In this document: positions 23,930-32,700 of the stretch, piece after piece | Layout of the letters: every line of letters begins with the position of its first letter | Numbering within the stretch: position 1 is the stretch's first letter | Source of the DNA: an uncultured Lachnospiraceae bacterium | GTDB lineage: Bacteria; Bacillota; Clostridia; Lachnospirales; Lachnospiraceae | Direction: 5' to 3' | Length of the DNA stretch: 64,000 bases | Assembly: GCA_910579395.1 (NCBI GenBank) | Contig: CAJTUC010000023.1 | Coordinates: forward strand, 1 to 64,000 | Notes under the pieces: model-generated | Seen by the model: the letters and a program-made list of their open reading frames with translations, nothing else | The model's database searches: none | Told to the model about the DNA's origin: nothing | Made by a program: the position numbers and the translations under genes

Positions 23930-26845
23930 TCAATGGAATAAGTAATCCGTCTCCTTGAATAACGCTTCCTGCTGTTTGATTTTCTCCTCATTTCCGACTA
24001 CACACAGGCAATCGTCTTCCATAAAGGCGCTGATATAATCCGCTAATCCGCGAATTGTCTCCGGTACGGCCGCAAGCAGCTCGTCCCGCTCTTTCTGCAC
24101 CTGTTCAAACGGATAATGAGTCATATAACCCGCCAGAGAATAGGTTCCTTTAGTCGAAGGCGTCATCGGCATATCCAGTTCGCTGACCGCCCCGATGATA
24201 TATTGGGTCATTGTCCGCTCATCCGCATCAAAATTCCTGATATAGTCTGCCGCTTTCTCGTAGACATCGACTGTTTTTTCCAGATTTGGGTCTCTGTACG
24301 AAACGAAGTAGCTTTCCCCGGATTTGCCAAAATTACACATACAGCCGTAAGCACCTCCCTTTACGCGCACCTGTGTCCACAGATAATCGTAGCCCATCAT
24401 GACTTTTAAAGCCTTCAGCGCGCCGTTGTAAGCAAGACCTTTCCGGCAGAAATTCCCGGCCCGGCATACATACTGTACCTGAGACGAAGACATAAAGCCT
24501 TCATTTTTCCGCTCCGGTTCCGGCTGATAGGAAGCTTCCGCAATCGGCTCCGTATGCAGGCTGTCGCGGAAAGCGGCTATCTGCGCTTCTATATCTTTCA
24601 GGCCTTCCTGCTGTGCCGTATAATCCACCATCAGATTTTCGGGGCGGAAAAGGCATACCGTAAGCTGTTTCAGCTTTTCGATCAATTCTTCCTGATGCGC
24701 CGCAAAATCGCCGTCCAGTTCTTCTAACATCCGATAAAAAGGTATCCCGCTGAGTTGATCCGATACTGCCGCCGTTTTGGATAAGTAAGACAGTGCACGG
24801 ACTGAGGCAAGGGCATGTCCTGCCGACATCATACTCGCCTGTTTCTGGGACTTCAGTTCTGCGATCAGCTCCTTTAAGCGCTTCGTATCGTCAAAAAGGG
24901 AATCCATCACGATTTCCTTTACCAGCCTGAAAGCATGATTCAGATTTTCATACAGCACCTTTACCTTAATTTCCAGCGTCGCCGTATATTTCTGCATATC
25001 CCGCGCGTCCGTATAGGTATTGACGACCGGACTGATACCGCCTGTCTGAATGTTGATTTCGTTAAACAATTCTCCATAAATATAATTCTTTGTATTGACC
25101 AGCCCCAGAATGGACTTTAACAGTCCGACATAAGGGAAAAGCTGTTCCGGTACCCTGTGCAGGTCAAACATAAAGCGCAGATAGCCGATACCGTTCGTAA
25201 AAATATCATGGTATAGAAGCAGCGTGTCACCGACTTTTTTCTCTTCGTTAATATAGTTCTCCGCTTCTTTTTTCATATCGGCTCTCGTTAAGAGCGGAAT
25301 CTTTTCGAGATTCTCTTTCGTATCCGGCGCTTCCTGATATTGCTTTAACGCTTTCGTCTCCGCCACGATTTCTGCAAGCTGTGCTTCGGAAAGTTCCGCC
25401 TTTTTCCGGGCAAGTTTCTCTGCAAGATCTTTCTCTTTACGGCCTGTCAGCCCCTTCACCGGCTCCACGACAACAACCGTCTTATGCTGATTGTAAAGCA
25501 GTTTCTCCCGAACCAGTTTCTCGTAATAATCCGTATCGATGGCTTCTTTCAGTTTCCGGTAAGTCTCATTTGCCTCGATATGCACAAAAGGCCTGCCTGC
25601 ATCATAAAGCCAGCTGTCAAACATCATCAGGCCGAACATAAGTCCCTTAGGATAAGAGCCGAAATCCGCCTCCCGGAACCGGAACTCATAAAAATTGAGC
25701 CCGGCACGAAGCGCCTTTTTATCAAAACCCTGTTCCGCAATTTTTTCCAGAATTTCCAGAATCGTTTCCTTAAATTCCGGAAGCTGTTCCTTATCCGCAT
25801 TTTTCGCCACGATTGAGAAATAGGGCTGGTTAATGCCGTTCTCGTAACTGCTGTATACATCCTTGCCGATTCCCTTATCGATCAGGGCCTGTTTCAGCGG
25901 TGCCCCCGGTGCGGAACAAAGTACATAATCTATCACCTGAAACGCAATATACTGTTCCCTGTCCAAATTGTTCCCGAAAGAAATATTATAAGACAGGTAT
26001 GTGTTCTCCTTCTCGGACTCGCTCTCCGTAATCGGGTATTCTTTATAGATTTCGACAGGCTCATCGAAAGCCGGCTCCTCTGCAAGCGAAGAATCCACTG
26101 CAAGCACCTCATATTTCGACAGATATTCTTCGTCCAGAAACCGCAGTTTTTCCGCCATATCCATATCTCCATACAGATAAATATAGCAGTTGGAAGGATG
26201 ATAAAATCTACTGTGGAAAGCCAGAAAATCTTCGTAGGTCAGTTCCGGTATGACATCCGGATCCCCGCCCGATTCCACTGCATAAGAGGTATGAGGATAC
26301 AGGGAATTCATGATTTCCCGCTCCAGCACATCGTCCGGCGATGAAAAAGCACCCTTCATTTCATTGTATACAACACCATTGATAGTCAGCTCGTCTTCCA
26401 TGCTCTCCATCTCATAGTGCCAGCCTTCCTGCCTGAAAATCTTCTCTTCTTTATAAATGTTCGGATGAAAAACTGCATCCATATAGACATCCATCAGATT
26501 CTGGAAATCTTTCTCATTACAACTCGCCACCGGATAAATCGTCTTATCGGGAAAAGTCATCGCATTTAAAAACGTATTGAGCGACCCCTTCGCCAGCTCG
26601 ATAAACGGGTCTTTTATCGGAAATTTATCCGAACCGCAGAGCACGCTGTGCTCGATGATATGAGCCACGCCGGTGCTGTCCTTCGGCGGCGTTCGAAATC
26701 CGACACAAAACACCTTATTGTTATCGTCATTTTCCATCAGCACGACTTTCGCGCCCGTCTTGTTATGCTTCATTAAATAACCAATGGAATTTAATTCTTT
26801 TATCTCTTTCTTCTCCAAGATTGTATAAGCCTTTAATTGTTCCAT
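23930..26845 (-). CDS. M16C family zinc metallopeptidase (presequence-protease type)
   Basis: A 971-residue insulinase-superfamily peptidase. The inverted zinc motif is AHIIEHSVLCGS (HxxEH, about 65-69), with the downstream Glu ligand region YNEMKGAFSSPDDVLE. Four repeated domains and a central helical linker match PreP/falcilysin size. It should degrade short unstructured peptides inside an enclosed chamber. AGGAGGAGTAGA precedes the ATG. A possible promoter lies at 27139-27167 and a branched repeat (26876-27005) sits in the 5' leader. Confidence 0.93.
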   Translation of the reverse strand: MEQLKAYTILEKKEIKELNSIGYLMKHNKTGAKVVLMENDDNNKVFCVGFRTPPKDSTGVAHIIEHSVLCGSDKFPIKDPFIELAKGSLNTFLNAMTFPDKTIYPVASCNEKDFQNLMDVYMDAVFHPNIYKEEKIFRQEGWHYEMESMEDELTINGVVYNEMKGAFSSPDDVLEREIMNSLYPHTSYAVESGGDPDVIPELTYEDFLAFHSRFYHPSNCYIYLYGDMDMAEKLRFLDEEYLSKYEVLAVDSSLAEEPAFDEPVEIYKEYPITESESEKENTYLSYNISFGNNLDREQYIAFQVIDYVLCSAPGAPLKQALIDKGIGKDVYSSYENGINQPYFSIVAKNADKEQLPEFKETILEILEKIAEQGFDKKALRAGLNFYEFRFREADFGSYPKGLMFGLMMFDSWLYDAGRPFVHIEANETYRKLKEAIDTDYYEKLVREKLLYNQHKTVVVVEPVKGLTGRKEKDLAEKLARKKAELSEAQLAEIVAETKALKQYQEAPDTKENLEKIPLLTRADMKKEAENYINEEKKVGDTLLLYHDIFTNGIGYLRFMFDLHRVPEQLFPYVGLLKSILGLVNTKNYIYGELFNEINIQTGGISPVVNTYTDARDMQKYTATLEIKVKVLYENLNHAFRLVKEIVMDSLFDDTKRLKELIAELKSQKQASMMSAGHALASVRALSYLSKTAAVSDQLSGIPFYRMLEELDGDFAAHQEELIEKLKQLTVCLFRPENLMVDYTAQQEGLKDIEAQIAAFRDSLHTEPIAEASYQPEPERKNEGFMSSSQVQYVCRAGNFCRKGLAYNGALKALKVMMGYDYLWTQVRVKGGAYGCMCNFGKSGESYFVSYRDPNLEKTVDVYEKAADYIRNFDADERTMTQYIIGAVSELDMPMTPSTKGTYSLAGYMTHYPFEQVQKERDELLAAVPETIRGLADYISAFMEDDCLCVVGNEEKIKQQEALFKETDYLFH

Positions 26846-26875
26846 TCTACTCCTCCTGTATATCCGCCATTTAGC

Positions 26876-27005
26876 AAGAACGCCGCCTTTTGGGCGTTCT
26901 TTCGGGCGAACTTGTTCGCCCTGTTGAAGAAGGTTCGCTCCGCGAACCGTAGAAGTTCTTGACGTTTCATCCTATGACGAAACGTCTCTAGAACTTCTTT
27001 TCAAC
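26876..27005 (-). repeat. Structured repeat in the M16C leader, different sequence, same architecture
   Basis: In plus coordinates it carries AAGAACGCC/GGCGTTCTT (26876-26901), GGGCGAAC/GTTCGCCC (26904-26921), then a branched unit 26923-27005. The branched unit has outer stem GTTGAA/TTCAAC, a GGTTCGC-TCC-GCGAACC hairpin (26932-26948) and an AGAAGTTCT/AGAACTTCT stem (26951-26959/26990-26998) enclosing GACGTTTC/GAAACGTC. It has the same layout as the copies at 19838 and 53512, but the outer and both inner stems differ in sequence while remaining paired. Confidence 0.8.
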
Positions 27006-27138
27006 CTAGTATATCACTTATTGGGAAACTTAGTAAAGTACATCCGCAATTTCCTGTTAAATAAAAGAACAGGCAAAAACATAAAGCCGTTTCTACCTGT
27101 CCAGTGTAAAAGGGGAATTTTACCTAATTTTGTTTAGC

Positions 27139-27167
27139 AATGTCAGTTTATCAGATAAATTTGTCAA
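27139..27167 (-). promoter_or_regulatory. Possible promoter of the M16C gene
   Basis: TTGACA (27162-27167) is perfect, but the hexamer 17 bases downstream (GACATT, 27139-27144) is weak. The 26846-27244 gap otherwise holds the structured repeat and an A/T-rich stretch with no gene. Confidence 0.35.
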
Positions 27168-27244
27168 AAGCAAGCAGATAATGCGTTAAATCAATGTAAT
27201 CCATCGCGCAGCGATGATATTTCGTCGCGTAAAGGAACGGTATC

Positions 27245-27724
27245 TTACACACTGAACGACATCATCGCCAGCTTGGAAAGCACGATTTCCTGAATTTTAA
27301 CACCGTATTTCTTTTTTTGTGCCAGATTCATCTTTACAAATTCTTCAAGCGTAAAGACCTTATTCCGATAGACCATCCTGGGATTTCCGAAAAGAGACTT
27401 CTTTTCGACAAGAAGACATACTTTTACTTTCGCTTTCAGCTGCCCGTAAGTCTTATAAGAGAACATCTCCGGCGCCATATAGTAGAACTGGCTCTCCAGC
27501 GTCGTATCCGGCTGAGTATCCTTCATAATATAATGCTCGATGATGCTCTTGAATTTAAAAGGCACCATTTCGTGCTCCATCAGTTCCGTATAGCTGTAGC
27601 GCGCACCGAAATAAAGATGACCTGTGTCCTGCATATAATATTTAAAATCGTTATCCTGAATTTTCAGGTTCTGAACTTCCGAATTCTGAGATTCCATATT
27701 TTGACTTTCCATCCAGCTTACCAT
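27245..27724 (-). CDS. Conserved-looking protein of unknown function
   Basis: A soluble protein of about 159 residues. The N-terminal 30 residues are rich in Glu, Gln and Asn (ESQNMESQNSEVQNLKIQ), and the rest is a mixed alpha/beta domain (HLYFGARYSYTELMEHEMVPF ... YGQLKAKVKVCLLVEKKSL). No signal peptide or membrane helix is seen. The ATG at 27724 follows GGGAAGGA closely; a longer reading to 27754 has no ribosome binding site. It starts about 40 bases after the sigma-70-like gene and is probably its operon partner. No family is recognised. Confidence 0.65.
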   Translation of the reverse strand: MVSWMESQNMESQNSEVQNLKIQDNDFKYYMQDTGHLYFGARYSYTELMEHEMVPFKFKSIIEHYIMKDTQPDTTLESQFYYMAPEMFSYKTYGQLKAKVKVCLLVEKKSLFGNPRMVYRNKVFTLEEFVKMNLAQKKKYGVKIQEIVLSKLAMMSFSV

Positions 27725-27763
27725 ATTCCTTCCCGCCGCGGCAGCTTTCCGCACGCTTTCTTC

Positions 27764-28513
27764 TTATGTCCGCTCCGCACGCGCCAAAATCGCATCAATC
27801 TTATTCCCGCTCATGCGTATTGCATCTTCAATTGCCTTTCTGCTCATGCCGGTTTCATCTATCAGCTCTTCTACCGTAATCTGACGGTGCAGTTCTTCGG
27901 CCAGTTCGTTCGCCTTATCCGCCACCTTATTGATGCGCTCCGCCATTTTCCGGCTCTTCTTCGCCTCTTCGGCATTCTCCGCAATAAAATCTTCCATTCC
28001 ATCCATAATCATCTTTCCAAGCATTCCCTGTGCTTCTGCCGCGTGTTCCAACGCGCCAAGCATCGTAACGCCCATCGTTAATGCCACATTTCCTTCTCCG
28101 ATCAGATCTTCCAGAAAAACCCCCTGTCCCGCATAGAGTCTGGAAATCTCAACGACCTGTGGCAGAAAAATCTGAATCAGCCGGTTCTGAGCATCCGAAT
28201 CGCCTGCCATCGCGGAAAGCGTAATCGCTTCTTTTTCCCCTTCCGATACTTTCGGAAGTTCTCCCAGCTGCCTCAGATAATCCTCCAGATAATCAATTTC
28301 TTCCTCGCTGAGATATTCCTCCAAAGACGCCGGCTCGCCAATGCCGATACTGCGTTGTTTCAGATAGGCTTTCACCATCTCAAACTGCTCTTCCGAAAAA
28401 GAAAGCCCGGCGAATGTCTCCCGAAGCTGCTCCTCCGAAATACAATTTCCCTGTTCTTTGGCCGTCTGTATAAGCCGCTCCAGCGCCTGTGCAAATAAAG
28501 TTTCCTGATTCAT
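27764..28513 (-). CDS. Sigma-70-like protein lacking the DNA-recognition regions
   Basis: A protein of about 249 residues. Residues about 70-115 match sigma region 1.2 to early 2 (DYLRQLGELPKVSEGEKEA, with LIQIFLPQVVEISRLYAGQG). FLEDLIGEGNVALTMGV matches region 2.2, the core-RNA-polymerase contact. A C-terminal block (ELHRQITVEELIDETGMSRK) matches region 3. The aromatic, basic region 2.3-2.4 that melts and reads the -10 element is replaced by an Ala/Glu/Met-rich helix, and region 4 is missing entirely. A core-binding modulator or decoy is more likely than a true sigma factor; this is inference. The start lies in a variant of the recurring start-site sequence. Confidence 0.7.
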   Translation of the reverse strand: MNQETLFAQALERLIQTAKEQGNCISEEQLRETFAGLSFSEEQFEMVKAYLKQRSIGIGEPASLEEYLSEEEIDYLEDYLRQLGELPKVSEGEKEAITLSAMAGDSDAQNRLIQIFLPQVVEISRLYAGQGVFLEDLIGEGNVALTMGVTMLGALEHAAEAQGMLGKMIMDGMEDFIAENAEEAKKSRKMAERINKVADKANELAEELHRQITVEELIDETGMSRKAIEDAIRMSGNKIDAILARAERT

Positions 28514-28558
28514 TAAAACAACCATGCCTTCCTATTTTTTTATTTCCCGACATTCTTT

Positions 28559-28658
28559 GACAGAATCACTCCAATGCGATTCTGTCGGGCAAGAAAGATT
28601 TGCAACGCAAATCATTGGAATTTTTTAGTCTGCGTTTTTCGCAGACTTAGAAATTTCC
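28559..28658 (-). repeat. Structured repeat between sigma-like and rhomboid-like genes, overlapping a stop codon
   Basis: In plus coordinates: GACAGAATC/GATTCTGTC (28559-28586), hairpin GATTTGC-AAC-GCAAATC (28597-28613), then GGAATTTTTTA/TAGAAATTTCC (28617-28658) enclosing AGTCTGC/GCAGACT. The layout matches the branched unit elsewhere. Its outer part lies inside the last codons and stop (28647-28649) of the rhomboid-like gene. Confidence 0.65.
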
Positions 28659-29519
28659 CTTACCTTTTACATGGGTGTGTGTATATAAATGTTCCTCACA
28701 ATATTCATAATTGCCGTCACACTTCGAACAGAAACGGAACTGCATCTCCGGGCTGTCAACTTCAGTACGGCCGCAGATAGCGCATTTGTGCTTGGTAATG
28801 CCGCTCGTGTTCCGCCGGATATCCCGCTTGAACTCCTGACGCCTGTGTATCTGTTTCGGATTCAGGTGCATCATATTCCGCGACGTTAAGAAAAATACGA
28901 CGAAATTAAGCAGCGACGAGGCAATCGCAAATTTTGTAAAAAAGTCGCCCTGCAAAAAGGAAAATACGAGCATGACCGCATAAATAACACCGAGCCACTT
29001 GACCTTAATGGGAACAATGAACATCAACAGCACCGAAACATCCGGGAACGTTGCCGCAAAAGCGAGAAATATTGACATATTGATATAATAGGTGTTGAAA
29101 TATCTTGAACCGATCCTGAAAAAATCTTCCGCCCCGTTCGCAATGATATACTCTTTCATAAAGAGATAGGCGCATCCCATCATCAGAAAACTTCCAAGAA
29201 TCGTAAAGAGCATTCCACCGAAAATATATACATTATACCGATAGGTTCCCCAGGTTCTCTCCAGCGTTGTACCGATGGAACAGTAAAAATATAACATCAG
29301 CAAAACAAAAAAGATATTGTCGCCGCTCGGCGGAATCAAAACCCACGTCACAAGCCTCCACACCTGTCCATGCAGAACCGCATAAGGATTCAGCCGCAGA
29401 TAGGGCGCCAGCCACGGCATCATAAACTCGATCACATACCCTATTGCATAGCAGCAGATCAGCACAACGGAAAGATTTCTAACAGCATATTTCCCAAACT
29501 TTTTTTCAAAACGGCTCAT
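28647..29519 (-). CDS. Rhomboid-like membrane protein without catalytic serine, C-terminal zinc ribbon
   Basis: A 290-residue protein with about six membrane helices (about 12-215) and rhomboid framework features: WRLVTWVLIPP after helix 1 and LERTWGTYRYNVYIFGG before helix 4. The GxSG motif is absent (the helix-4 region reads LGSFLMMG). The cytosolic tail has four Cys in two pairs (CAIC ... CSKC, then EYCEEH), a zinc-ribbon pattern. It is probably an inactive rhomboid or Derlin-like binding protein rather than a protease. AGAAAGGCGTGATTTTAT-ATG precedes the start, and a good promoter lies upstream. Confidence 0.75.
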   Translation of the reverse strand: MSRFEKKFGKYAVRNLSVVLICCYAIGYVIEFMMPWLAPYLRLNPYAVLHGQVWRLVTWVLIPPSGDNIFFVLLMLYFYCSIGTTLERTWGTYRYNVYIFGGMLFTILGSFLMMGCAYLFMKEYIIANGAEDFFRIGSRYFNTYYINMSIFLAFAATFPDVSVLLMFIVPIKVKWLGVIYAVMLVFSFLQGDFFTKFAIASSLLNFVVFFLTSRNMMHLNPKQIHRRQEFKRDIRRNTSGITKHKCAICGRTEVDSPEMQFRFCSKCDGNYEYCEEHLYTHTHVKGKGNF

Positions 29520-29576
29520 ATAAAATCACGCCTTTCTTTCATAATGGTTAGTCTTTCTTCACAAAAAGTTGAATAT

Positions 29577-29605
29577 ATTTTAGCATTCCTTTTTTTAAAA
29601 GTAAA
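29577..29605 (-). promoter_or_regulatory. Promoter of rhomboid-like/sigma-like genes
   Basis: TTTACT (29600-29605) and TAAAAT (29577-29582) are 17 bases apart, with extended -10 TGC directly before TAAAAT. Confidence 0.55.
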
Positions 29606-29688
29606 CGGCGCATATGCGAAATACGGAAAAGTCATAAAAATTTAATATTTCTCTTTTAAATTCTTCATAAATTCCAGAAAATAGCTGA

Positions 29689-29717
29689 TTGCTTTTTCAA
29701 AATGACTGTCGTATAAT
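29689..29717 (+). promoter_or_regulatory. Promoter of the activase gene
   Basis: TTGCTT (29689-29694) and a perfect TATAAT (29712-29717) are 17 bases apart. A small inverted repeat CATGT/ACATG follows in the leader. Confidence 0.6.
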
Positions 29718-29787
29718 GACTTAGCATGTCGAAATACATGAAACACATTTAATAAGTAAGAAAGAACTTTGAAGGAGTGATTATAAA

Positions 29788-32700
29788 TTGAATCAGATGC
29801 AGTTTACGCTTGGTATTGATATCGGCTCTACTACAGTCAAGATAGCGATTCTGGATGAAAAACATCAGATTCTTTTTTCTGATTACAAAAGGCACTTTGC
29901 CAACATCAGAGAGACTTTAGCCGATTTATTACAAAGTGCTTATACAAAACTTGGCAATATTTCCCTGCACCCGATGATCACGGGATCCGGCGGCCTTACA
30001 CTGGCGAATCATTTACGGGTTCCTTTCGTACAGGAAGTCATCGCCGTATCCACTTCCCTGCAGGAATTTGCTCCCGTTACGGACGTGGCGATCGAACTGG
30101 GCGGAGAAGACGCGAAGATCATCTATTTTGAAGGCGGCAACGTGGAACAGCGCATGAACGGTATCTGCGCCGGCGGAACCGGTTCTTTTATCGACCAGAT
30201 GGCATCCCTTTTACAGACGGATGCGTCGGGTCTGAATGAGTATGCGAAAAATTACCACTCTCTATACACGATTGCTGCAAGATGCGGCGTATTCGCCAAA
30301 TCCGATATCCAGCCCCTGATCAATGAAGGTGCGACCAAAGAGGACTTATCCGCTTCTATTTTCCAGGCCGTCGTCAACCAGACCATCAGCGGCCTTGCCT
30401 GCGGCAAGCCGATTCGCGGACACGTTGCATTCTTAGGCGGCCCGCTCCACTTTTTATCAGAACTCAAGCAATCCTTCATCCGTACCTTAAAGCTGGATGA
30501 TGAACATATTATCGATACGGAGAACTCTCATCTTTTCGCTGCTATCGGTTCCGCATTGAATGCCAAAGAAGACACTTGTTATTCCATGCAGGAAATGGTC
30601 GATAAACTGTCCTCCGATATCAAAATGGAATTTGAAGTGGAACGTATGGAACCTCTTTTTGCTTCTAAGGAAGAATATGAAACTTTCGGCAAAAGGCATT
30701 CGGCCCATCATGTGAAAACCGCTGATCTTGCGTCATACCATGGCAAATGTTTTCTCGGCATCGACGCCGGAAGTACGACGACAAAGGTCGCCCTCGTAAG
30801 CGAGGACGGCTCGCTTCTCTATTCCTTTTACAGCAGCAATGACGGAAGCCCGTTAAAAACGGCAATCCGCTCCATACAGGAAATTTACGCGCTTCTGCCG
30901 AAGGATGTGGAAATCGTCCGCTCCTGCTCTACCGGCTACGGTGAAGCCCTGATGAAAGCAGCTTTTTTGCTGGATGACGGTGAGGTAGAAACGGTCGCAC
31001 ACTATTACGCCGCCGCTTTCTTCGACCCGGAAGTGGATTGCATTCTGGACATCGGCGGACAGGATATGAAATGCATCAAGATCAAGAACCAGACCGTTGA
31101 CAGCGTACAGCTCAATGAAGCATGTTCCTCCGGCTGCGGCTCTTTCATCGAGACCTTTGCCAAATCCCTAAATTACAGCGTACAGGATTTCGCAGACGCC
31201 GCACTTTTTGCTGAACACCCGATTGATCTGGGTACCCGCTGCACCGTTTTCATGAATTCCAAAGTAAAGCAGGCACAGAAAGAAGGCGCTGCCGTTTCCG
31301 ATATTTCCGCCGGACTTGCCTATTCCGTCATTAAAAATGCGCTGTTTAAGGTCATCAAAGTATCCGATGCGTCGGAACTCGGCAAAAATATCGTCGTGCA
31401 AGGCGGTACTTTCTATAACGACGCGGTACTGCGCAGTTTCGAAAAAATAGCGAACTGCGAGGCTATTCGGCCGGATATCGCGGGAATCATGGGAGCTTTC
31501 GGTGCGGCATTGATCGCCAGAGAAAATTACCGCGAAGGCAGCCAGACTACCATGCTTTCGATTGACAAAATCAATTCTCTGCAGTTTGAGACAAGTATGG
31601 CAAAATGCAAAGGCTGTACGAATAACTGCCGGCTTACCATCAATAAATTTACCGGCGGCCGCCAGTATATCTCCGGCAACCGCTGTGAACGAGGACTTGG
31701 AAAGGCCAAAAGCGAAAACAACATACCGAATTTATTCGATTATAAGCTAAAAAGGCTCTTTTCCTATGAACCGCTTCCCCCAAACGAAGCCAAAAGGGGA
31801 ACGGTGGGCATTCCGCGCGTCCTGAATATGTATGAAAATTATCCTTTCTGGTTCACCTTTTTCACCAGACTGGGATATCGTGTCATTCTCTCCCCGAGTT
31901 CCAACCGCAAGATTTATGAACTCGGCATTGAATCGATTCCCAGCGAATCGGAATGTTACCCGGCCAAACTGGCGCACGGGCATGTGACATGGCTGATCAG
32001 ACAAGGGGTGGATTTCATCTTCTATCCCGCGCTTTTCTATGAACGCGAGGAGTTTCCGGATGCAAACGACCATTATAACTGCCCGATCGTCACTTCCTAT
32101 TCCGAAAACATCAAGAACAACGTGGAAGAAATCGGCCGTGGAGAAGTCGTTTTCCGCAATCCCTTTATGTCTTTCCGGAATCTAAAGACTGTTACGGAAG
32201 CCCTTACACGGGAATTTAAAGAACTTCCTATAACAGATGTTATGAACGCATGCGAAGCCGCCTGGGAAGAACTGGAAACCGTCAGAACAGATATACGCAC
32301 CAAAGGAGAAGAGGCGCTCCGCTATATGGAAGCAAATCACAAACGAGGCATCGTCCTTGCGGGCCGTCCCTATCATATCGACCCGGAGATCAACCACGGC
32401 ATACCGGAACTGATCAATTCCTACGATTTTGCCGTATTGACAGAGGATTCCGTCTCCCACCTCGCTGCACCCGAACGTCCGCTCATCGTTTCCGACCAGT
32501 GGATGTATCATTCCAGATTGTATGCCGCTGCGAGCTATGTCAAAACAAGAGACGATCTGGATCTGATCCAGTTAAATTCCTTCGGCTGCGGACTGGATGC
32601 CGTTACAACGGATCAGGTCAATGATATTTTGTCCGGTTCCGATAAAATTTATACCTGTTTGAAAATTGATGAAGTAAATAATCTTGGGGCTGCCAGAATC

